A stretch of 21,882 nt of DNA. Origin: DYQY01 sp964643725. GTDB taxonomy: Bacteria > Margulisbacteria > Riflemargulisbacteria > GWF2-35-9 > DYQY01. The stretch is from NCBI GenBank assembly GCA_964643725.1, contig CAZXTL010000032.1, forward strand, positions 1 to 21,882. The letters run 5' to 3'. Under the pieces are notes generated by a model. That model was not told where the DNA came from. It made no database searches and saw nothing but the letters and a program-made list of their open reading frames with translations. Both the position numbers and the translations under genes were made by a program. Positions 17,299 to 21,882 of the stretch are shown here, piece by piece (the stretch's first letter is position 1; each line of letters opens with the position of its first letter).

Positions 17299-17327
17299 AT
17301 TTTAGCATGGTTTTTTTTTGAAGTCAG
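17299..17327 (-). promoter_or_regulatory. Candidate gatCAB promoter, near-leaderless, with A9 spacer tract
   Basis: On the minus strand CTGACT (17327-17322), a 17-base spacer, then TAAAAT (17304-17299) and 9 bases to the gatC ATG. The spacer contains a run of nine A (plus-strand T at 17311-17319), which could bend the DNA or vary in length. Confidence 0.55.
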
Positions 17328-17330
17328 GAA

Positions 17331-17509
17331 CCTCACCAGCTAATATTCAAAAATATTTAAAAACAGACGATGTCGCTACCTCTCCTGACAGAGAGGTTTA
17401 GCAAATTTTGTTCTATTAATATTAGTATAACAAATCCCCCTCTCTTTTAGGAGAGGGGGGAAGAACGTTCAGCAATTATTTTCCCTAAAGTTACTTTAGG
17501 GGGGTGAGG
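17331..17509. repeat. Palindrome-rich intergenic element with CCTCACC/GGTGAGG ends
   Basis: A 179-base stretch bounded by perfect 7-base inverted ends, CCTCACC (17331-17337) and GGTGAGG (17503-17509). Inside lie three hairpins: ACCTCTC/GAGAGGT (17378-17384 and 17391-17397), CCCCCTCTC/GAGAGGGGG (17436-17444 and 17451-17459) and CCCTAAAG/CTTTAGGG (17483-17490 and 17494-17501). GC-rich arms stand out from the AT-rich surroundings. The layout resembles non-autonomous palindromic elements (MITE or REP-like), or a branched RNA. No clear target-site duplication was seen. Confidence 0.55.
17429..17459 (-). terminator. Possible terminator of the outer-membrane protein gene
   Basis: On the minus strand a 9-bp GC-rich stem (17459-17451 with 17444-17436) with a 6-base loop is followed by ATTTGTT, only weakly T-rich. 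It lies about 50 bases after the stop of the gene ending at 17510. It is part of the palindromic element. Confidence 0.35.
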
Positions 17510-18601
17510 CTAGAAGGTAAATTGCCCAGAGAAGTTGTATTCTTGAGACTTATTACTATCAATTGTTTTATTTACAGCATTAATGTTTAGGTATGCTATT
17601 AGGAATCTTGCTTGTACTCCATAAGTAACAAGAGATATATCGATATTATCTTTTTTGCCTGTTAAATAGCCAGCTCTTGCAGTTAATCCGCCAAGCCATT
17701 CCACAAAAGGGATATCAACAAGTTTTTGCTGAATTCCAACGTGGTAAGTTGTATTGTTTGCGTCTGTAAGGTTTGCCATATCAGCAGCAAGAAGTGTATA
17801 TCCGTTATTAAATCCAGCACCAATTCTAAAAATAGGTTTTGTTGCTTCAGCTGTGTTGTTGGTTACTATGCTTGAACTAGCTAATTCTTTGTTTGCTTCT
17901 AGCGTAAATAGGTTTTCAATAGATGCACCTAAAGAAAAGTTTCCTGTTTTATACATTGTTCCAATGTTTGCTCCAAGATTATAGCTTTTCGCAAAATCAC
18001 CAGAACCAAAATTCATTCCATCAAAGTTGGAGGTTACAGAAGCTAGCTCGGCATAAGTAACAGATCCTTTTAGTGCTTGAAGTCTGACGGCTTTTAAGGA
18101 GATACCAAGTGCTACATCATCCATAACTTTTGAGGCGAAACCCATACAAAGGATGGAGGTATTATCTACATTAACATTAAATGCAGAACTAGTATATTTC
18201 ATAAAGGATTTATAGGATGTATATGCTCCAATTGCTATTCCTCCAGTGAAATAAGAAATCCCACCACCATAAAAAATTGAGCCTGATTTGCCATCAAGAG
18301 CAGTGTATAGAACTGAATTGCTAACGCTAAAACCACCTGATCCGATATTTTCAATAGAGTCCATAATGCTTGTGAAACCGTCTTCATAAGTAAGTGTTCC
18401 TTCGACATTAAGATGGCCTACCATTCCTGAATCAATATAAGCTAGACCAGCAGGGTTATAGAACATGGCCATTTCGTCATTAGCAATTGCCGTATAAGCA
18501 CCACCAAGACCCATAACTTTTGCCGAGGCGTATTCAGGGGTGTTAAACGAGAATACAAGCGAGAAAGATGCCAGGATTCCTAATATTAATAACTTTTTCA
18601 T
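17510..18601 (-). CDS. Predicted outer-membrane beta-barrel protein, PorV/UPF0164-like
   Basis: A 363-residue exported protein. A signal peptide is clear (MKK, then a hydrophobic core to about residue 19, with cleavage near VFS or after ASA at 25-27). The mature start carries VMGLGGAYTAIANDEMAMFYNPAGLAYI, the signature of the PorV/PorQ, UPF0164 and TraF-like outer-membrane family. The rest is rich in Gly, Ser, Thr, Asn and aromatic residues in an alternating beta pattern, and the chain ends in YNFSGQFTF, a typical barrel C terminus with a final Phe. A lipid or hydrophobic-compound transport role is known for some relatives; no substrate can be assigned here. AGGAGG six to seven bases upstream of ATG fixes the start. 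The stop directly abuts the palindromic element. Confidence 0.85.
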   Translation of the reverse strand: MKKLLILGILASFSLVFSFNTPEYASAKVMGLGGAYTAIANDEMAMFYNPAGLAYIDSGMVGHLNVEGTLTYEDGFTSIMDSIENIGSGGFSVSNSVLYTALDGKSGSIFYGGGISYFTGGIAIGAYTSYKSFMKYTSSAFNVNVDNTSILCMGFASKVMDDVALGISLKAVRLQALKGSVTYAELASVTSNFDGMNFGSGDFAKSYNLGANIGTMYKTGNFSLGASIENLFTLEANKELASSSIVTNNTAEATKPIFRIGAGFNNGYTLLAADMANLTDANNTTYHVGIQQKLVDIPFVEWLGGLTARAGYLTGKKDNIDISLVTYGVQARFLIAYLNINAVNKTIDSNKSQEYNFSGQFTF

Positions 18602-18676
18602 TTTTACCTCCTAATTTATTTATATCGTAACAATTGTAACAAAGATTAATGCTTGAAATAAAGAGCAAACTTTACT

Positions 18677-18877
18677 TTATTTCTTTTGCCAAAGGTTTAT
18701 GAAGTTATTGATGCTTCTGTCCCATGTTTTTTCATTCTTTTCATCAAAGTAACAAGCGGGAAGCTCATCGTTTTCTCTGTGATATCTGATGCACTCACAG
18801 CAGATACCCATTTTTGAACAGCCAACCGCAGAACAGTTACAATTCTTTAAGTTTTTATCCTTATTTGTGCAAGCCAC
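18677..18877 (-). CDS. Small cysteine-rich protein (DUF6485-like)
   Basis: A 66-residue protein with eight cysteines (C3, C13, C15, C20, C26, C27, C29, C42) and a nearby His33, arranged as CNC, CC-x-C and ELPACYF, suggesting metal or iron-sulfur binding. The pattern resembles the DUF6485 family, from memory and not searched. The start is GTG at 18877, seven codon-free bases after the lemA stop; no good Shine-Dalgarno site lies close by, so translation may depend on reinitiation after lemA. Conservation of the cysteine pattern from the first residues supports this start. Function is unknown. Confidence 0.72.
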   Translation of the reverse strand: MACTNKDKNLKNCNCSAVGCSKMGICCECIRYHRENDELPACYFDEKNEKTWDRSINNFINLWQKK

Positions 18878-18883
18878 AGTAAT

Positions 18884-19525
18884 TTATTCGAAGTTTACCT
18901 TCGGAGCTGTTTTTGCCTCTGCCGCCATTTGGAACATGTCTTTCTTTTCGTACCCTAGTTGGTTAGCAATAATGCTACTTGGGAATTTTCTGATAGTAAG
19001 ATTGTATTCTTTAATCGCTTGGTTATAGCGTTGTCTTTCAACCGTGAGTCTATTTTCTGCACCAGCAAGCTCATCCATAAGTCTTGTAAAATTAGCATTA
19101 GCTTTTAAGTCAGGATAATTTTCAACGACCATAAGTAGTCTACTTAGCGCGCCTTCCATGCCTTGTGCTGCTTGCATTTTATCTTTCACGGAACCAGCAC
19201 CAGCAAGTTTTGCTCTGGATGCTGCTATATTCTCGAAAACTTCTTTTTCATGTTTTGCATATCCTTTAACAGTATTTATTAAATTAGGAATAAGGTCGTA
19301 TCTTCTTTGCATCTGGTTTTCAACCTGTGCCCATTTTTCCGTTACATTTACATCCATTGTTATAAGTTTATTATATGTGCTGATGTACCAACTAATACTT
19401 AAAAATATAACGAATAAGATAACTCCAATAATAGGCAAAACTACTTTCATTTGTTTTCTGTATAAAATAGCAAATAAAATTAATACCAATAAAACCACTA
19501 AGACAGATGCGAACAATATAACCAT
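18884..19525 (-). CDS. LemA family membrane protein
   Basis: A 213-residue membrane-anchored protein. Two hydrophobic segments lie at about residues 2-22 and 27-48, followed by the LemA helical domain: YNKLITMDVNVTEKWAQVEN, QRRYDLIPNLINTVKGYAKHE, then IKEYNLTIRKFPSSIIA near the end. Most LemA proteins have one N-terminal segment and about 185 residues, so the extra first segment is a small difference. The molecular role of LemA is not settled. It is commonly encoded beside TPM-domain proteins, as here. AGGAGG at 19539-19534 is 8 bases before the ATG. The downstream small cysteine-rich gene follows after 6 bases. Confidence 0.93.
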   Translation of the reverse strand: MVILFASVLVVLLVLILFAILYRKQMKVVLPIIGVILFVIFLSISWYISTYNKLITMDVNVTEKWAQVENQMQRRYDLIPNLINTVKGYAKHEKEVFENIAASRAKLAGAGSVKDKMQAAQGMEGALSRLLMVVENYPDLKANANFTRLMDELAGAENRLTVERQRYNQAIKEYNLTIRKFPSSIIANQLGYEKKDMFQMAAEAKTAPKVNFE

Positions 19526-19623
19526 AACATTTACCTCCTAAGAACTTATTATTTCAAAATCTTCACGTATAATACTATCAACTTCTACTAAAGATATCAA
19601 ATTATAAACTTTTAATTAATTAA

Positions 19624-19656
19624 GTTTTGGATTTTGTCATTTGGGTTTTGGATTTT
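19624..19656. repeat. 12-bp direct repeat pair
   Basis: GTTTTGGATTTT occurs at 19624-19635 and 19645-19656, a 21-base period, between the TPM and lemA genes. An AT-only palindrome TTAATTAATTAA (19612-19623) abuts the first copy. Confidence 0.6.
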
Positions 19657-19668
19657 AAGCGTAGCTTT

Positions 19669-20445
19669 TTACCAGTTACCGCTTGCGCCTCCCCCTCCGG
19701 AGAAGCCACCACCAAAGCCACCAAAACCTCCGCCGAAACTTCCGAAGCTATTATTCGAACGACTGCTTCCTCCGCCCATGCTGCTTGCAAGTAGGCTCCA
19801 GAAAAGTACAGACCTTCCAGTCTTACTTTTAAGCATAAAAAGTATTATAACAATAAAGATTATTATTCCGGCCATACTTCCTTGAGTTTGGGCTACTGCT
19901 TTTGCGGGAGCTGTGGGAAGTTCTCCTGCGCCAAGCTGTGGAAGCTCAATCCCTTCCATTTCCGCTTGTTTCATTAAGAGGGCATAAGTCCCTTGCAAAA
20001 TACCAGTAGGGAAATCATTATTTTTGAAGTTAGGAACAATATAGGTGTCTCTTATTTCTCCGACAAGTCCATCAGGCAGATAAGGCTCAAGTCCGTAGCC
20101 AACCTCTATTCTAAGTTTTCTGTCATTAGGTGCAACTATTAATAATAGTCCGTCATTTTTATCTTTGCTTCCGATTCCTAGTTCTTGAAACTTTTTTACA
20201 GCAAAGTCTTCGATTTCTACTCCGTTAAGTGACTTAACTGTAACGACAGCCATCTGGTGCTTTGTCTTGCTTTCCCATTCCCAGATGATTCTCTCTAAAA
20301 CTAAAGTATGCTTATTTTCTAATAGTTTAGCTTCATCAAATACTCTTTGTGCTGATGTTGCTGTAAATGAAAAAGAAGATATAGATAGTGCAGCAATAAT
20401 TAATAAAAGTCGTAGAGACATTTTTCTACTTAGGAGTTTTAGCAT
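19669..20445 (-). CDS. TPM-domain (YgcG-like) membrane protein
   Basis: A 258-residue envelope protein. A signal sequence covers about residues 9-32, the TPM domain about 33-155 (RVFDEAKLLENKH, then DGLLLIVAPNDRKLRIEVGYGLEPYLPDGLVGEI), a membrane segment about 190-206, and a Gly-rich tail ending GGGGASGNW, which is typical of this family. Known relatives assist photosystem II repair in plants; bacterial roles are not defined. The frame opens at the ATG at 20445, overlapping the upstream gene by 20 bases. A second ATG at 20421 lies 4 bases after that gene's stop and gives an equally good signal peptide, so the true start may be 20421. Neither has a strong ribosome site, which suggests coupling. 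Confidence 0.9.
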   Translation of the reverse strand: MLKLLSRKMSLRLLLIIAALSISSFSFTATSAQRVFDEAKLLENKHTLVLERIIWEWESKTKHQMAVVTVKSLNGVEIEDFAVKKFQELGIGSKDKNDGLLLIVAPNDRKLRIEVGYGLEPYLPDGLVGEIRDTYIVPNFKNNDFPTGILQGTYALLMKQAEMEGIELPQLGAGELPTAPAKAVAQTQGSMAGIIIFIVIILFMLKSKTGRSVLFWSLLASSMGGGSSRSNNSFGSFGGGFGGFGGGFSGGGGASGNW

Positions 20446-21205
20446 TTTTCTTTATTGTTGGTTTTTTGGTTGGCTCAACCTTTTTGACAGTTACATCTAG
20501 TTTGTCAACAAACGTAACGATGTTTTCTATTTGGTCTAGGTAAGAATAATATATTTCGTCGATATCTATTTTGTCTTTTTTGAGAATGGTTGGATTATCA
20601 ATAATCCTTATGAGTAAGAAGAAGGTTTGAATGTCGAGTTCTATTATGTCAGCTGTTTTTATGAGGACATCTCTTGCAGACATTTCCTTTACAGGAACAT
20701 CATGTAGTCTAAGCAGATTCTTAAGGCTTATTACAAAGTTATTTAAAGATGCTTCTAATATGGTAATTAAATGCTTATGGTCATAAATAAAGGCATTTTT
20801 AATCAAAATAATATTTCTTCGAATATTTGCTTCTACTTGTAATCGAAGGTTAGTGTTTTCTATAGAAATAATCTCCGATAGTTTTTTCCCATACAATACC
20901 TCTTCAGAATCTATCATCTCTAAGTATTCAATAGGGAAAATGTCGCAGGAATCTTTTACTTCTTTTTGTTTTAATATAAGGATATCTGTTTCTAAAAATA
21001 TTTTATAGATATTCTTAGCTTCACGAAGTTCTTTGTAGAATTGCTTAAATTCAAAATTATCTTTCATAATAATTAGTAGGTTAAATTTTGATTTATTTTC
21101 TTTATGGAGAATGTCGCTCTTATGTTTAATGAGAGAAACAAGCGAATAGCTAAATTTATTGGTTAGGAAGTTAATAAGTAGATTAAACTGAGCATCTTTT
21201 TTCAT
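20426..21205 (-). CDS. NTase-like protein associated with the LemA/TPM cluster
   Basis: A 259-residue predicted cytosolic protein. Residues 40-80 alternate beta and alpha (FNLLIIMKD, then ILILKQKEV). DIFPIEYLEM (88-97) followed by LYGKKL and NLRLQVEANIRRNIILIK (119-136) resembles a nucleotidyltransferase-fold protein family that I recall encoded near LemA/TPM genes; this was not searched. The catalytic GS and D-x-D motif of active enzymes is not visible, so it may be a non-catalytic binding protein. The C-terminal half is helical, and the last 20 residues are Lys/Pro/Thr-rich (VEPTKKPTIKKNAKTPK). It is first in the minus-strand run, read from a near-consensus promoter that places transcription start 2-3 bases before the ATG. 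It overlaps the TPM gene's longer start. Confidence 0.78.
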   Translation of the reverse strand: MKKDAQFNLLINFLTNKFSYSLVSLIKHKSDILHKENKSKFNLLIIMKDNFEFKQFYKELREAKNIYKIFLETDILILKQKEVKDSCDIFPIEYLEMIDSEEVLYGKKLSEIISIENTNLRLQVEANIRRNIILIKNAFIYDHKHLITILEASLNNFVISLKNLLRLHDVPVKEMSARDVLIKTADIIELDIQTFFLLIRIIDNPTILKKDKIDIDEIYYSYLDQIENIVTFVDKLDVTVKKVEPTKKPTIKKNAKTPK

Positions 21206-21214
21206 TATTTATTA

Positions 21215-21243
21215 ATTATATTTTCATTAATGCTTTTAGTCAA
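21215..21243 (-). promoter_or_regulatory. Near-consensus promoter of the NTase-like/TPM/LemA cluster, leaderless
   Basis: On the minus strand TTGACT (21243-21238), 17-base spacer, TATAAT (21220-21215), then 9 bases to the ATG at 21205. It matches the housekeeping-sigma consensus at 11 of 12 positions. There is no Shine-Dalgarno site. Confidence 0.72.
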
Positions 21244-21365
21244 AGCTATTGATGGTTTATGCTTTTATTGTTTGCTGAGTAATTTTATTAGCTTTTATGT
21301 ATTTTGTTTAAAATTTGCTGGAAACATTGCCTTTATGCCTTTATGTGTCACGCAAAATGACTGCA

Positions 21366-21382
21366 TTTGTTCTATAAACAAA
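21366..21382. promoter_or_regulatory. Inverted repeat upstream of glnN, possible operator
   Basis: TTTGTT (21366-21371) and AACAAA (21377-21382) are perfect 6-base arms around CTATA, ending 8 bases before the glnN -35 box. An activator or repressor site is possible. A tandem GCCTTTAT pair lies further up at 21329-21344. Confidence 0.35.
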
Positions 21383-21390
21383 CAAATAGT

Positions 21391-21420
21391 TTGACGTTTT
21401 AGTCGGCAAAGTAATATAAT
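21391..21420 (+). promoter_or_regulatory. glnN promoter
   Basis: TTGACG (21391-21396), 18-base spacer, TATAAT (21415-21420). Transcription would begin near 21427, leaving a leader of about 73 bases with a strong ribosome site. The leader shows no riboswitch that I recognise. Confidence 0.7.
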
Positions 21421-21499
21421 GCAAGTCAATATAATAAAGAATACAATGTGGTATGCTTGTTATACAGTGAAGTATATTTTTAATGTAAGGAGATAAATT

Positions 21500-21882
21500 A
21501 TGAAACAGGAAAATGCTTTATATGGTTTTGGAGAATTAGTATTTAATGATGAGGTAATGCAGGCAAGATTACCAAAGGATGTTTATAAGAAGTTAAAGAA
21601 AACAATTAGTGAAGGAGACGTTATAGATGCCTCAATAGCTGGCGTAGTTGCTAATGCTATGAAGGATTGGGCTCTTGAGAAAGGTGCAACTCACTTTACT
21701 CATTGGTTTCAGCCATTAACAGGTACAACAGCTGAAAAGCACGATTCTTTTATTAATCCAGTAGATGGCGGAAAAGGAATGGTTCTTGAGTTTAGTGGTA
21801 AAGAACTTATAAAAGGAGAGCCAGATGCTTCTTCTTTCCCAAGTGGTGGAATTAGAGCAACTTTTGAAGCAAGAGGATATAC
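21500..21882 (+). CDS. glnN: Glutamine synthetase type III, N-terminal part
   Basis: The first 127 codons of a type III glutamine synthetase, cut by the window edge with no stop. The enzyme makes glutamine from glutamate, ammonia and ATP; type III is a long hexameric-ring form distinct from GlnA. The diagnostic stretches are WALEKGATHFTHWFQPLTG, TAEKHDSFINP and EPDASSFPSGGIRATFEARG, which form the N-terminal GSIII region. AAGGAGA at 21487-21493 is 6 bases before the ATG. The gene is divergent from the NTase-like/TPM/LemA run. Regulation by nitrogen supply is likely from its function; the only visible site is the short inverted repeat before the promoter. Confidence 0.95.
   Translation, partial: MKQENALYGFGELVFNDEVMQARLPKDVYKKLKKTISEGDVIDASIAGVVANAMKDWALEKGATHFTHWFQPLTGTTAEKHDSFINPVDGGKGMVLEFSGKELIKGEPDASSFPSGGIRATFEARGY

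Noticed and set aside
17311..17319. T-run read as the tail of a plus-strand terminator
   Set aside because: No GC-rich hairpin precedes it on the plus strand, no plus-strand gene ends there, and it falls inside the gatC promoter spacer.
19624..19656. Possible CRISPR-like repeat
   Set aside because: Only two 12-base copies with a 9-base gap, no array and no cas genes nearby.
21427..21499. glnN leader as a glutamine riboswitch
   Set aside because: The leader is short and AT-rich and lacks the conserved core that I associate with glutamine-binding RNAs; only a weak 4-bp GTAT/ATAC pairing is visible.

Overview
The window is AT-rich, densely packed bacterial DNA. Gene content points to a diderm (outer-membrane-bearing) bacterium. 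There is a predicted outer-membrane beta-barrel protein, a GatCAB amidotransferase (indirect tRNA-Gln/tRNA-Asn charging), a type III pantothenate kinase and a type III glutamine synthetase. The phylum cannot be fixed from the sequence. The mix of family members and lineage-specific proteins would suit a poorly sampled uncultured phylum such as Margulisbacteria, but that is a guess. No phage, insertion sequence with transposase, CRISPR array, tRNA or rRNA was seen.

Layout. 1-1164 (+): a PhoU domain fused to a thioredoxin-type arsenate reductase (ArsC) domain. 1169-4010 (-): a two-gene transport operon, a SulP anion transporter with a STAS domain followed by a CPA-type cation/proton antiporter. 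4116-7319 (+): carB, divergent from the SulP gene. 7440-8994 (+): an unrecognised 262-residue protein and a TtcA-like tRNA thiolase. 9088-12270 (+): a 1060-residue coiled-coil protein with two kinds of internal repeat. 12351-14101 (+): an AAA/STAND-like ATPase with a C-terminal winged helix, translationally overlapping coaX. 14102-17289 (-): gatC-gatA-gatB. 17331-17509: a compact palindrome-rich intergenic element. 17510-18601 (-): a PorV/UPF0164-like outer-membrane protein. 18677-21205 (-): a cluster of an NTase-like protein, a TPM-domain membrane protein, LemA and a small eight-cysteine protein. 21500-21882 (+): the start of type III glutamine synthetase (glnN), cut by the window edge. No gene-free stretch exceeds 300 bases; the longest is 21206-21499, which holds two divergent promoters.

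The most interesting points are these. (1) The PhoU-ArsC fusion keeps every redox and catalytic residue of the ArsC half. (2) Several genes (carB, ttcA, gatC, the NTase-like gene, perhaps sulP) have a -10-like hexamer 8-11 nt before the start codon and no Shine-Dalgarno site, which predicts leaderless or near-leaderless mRNAs. Neighbouring genes carry strong AGGAGG-type sites, so two initiation modes seem to be interleaved. (3) The large coiled-coil protein and the 262-residue protein are not recognised. (4) CoaX and the antiporter each show a substitution in a normally conserved acidic motif.

All calls were made by reading the sequence. No database search, structure prediction or folding calculation was run.
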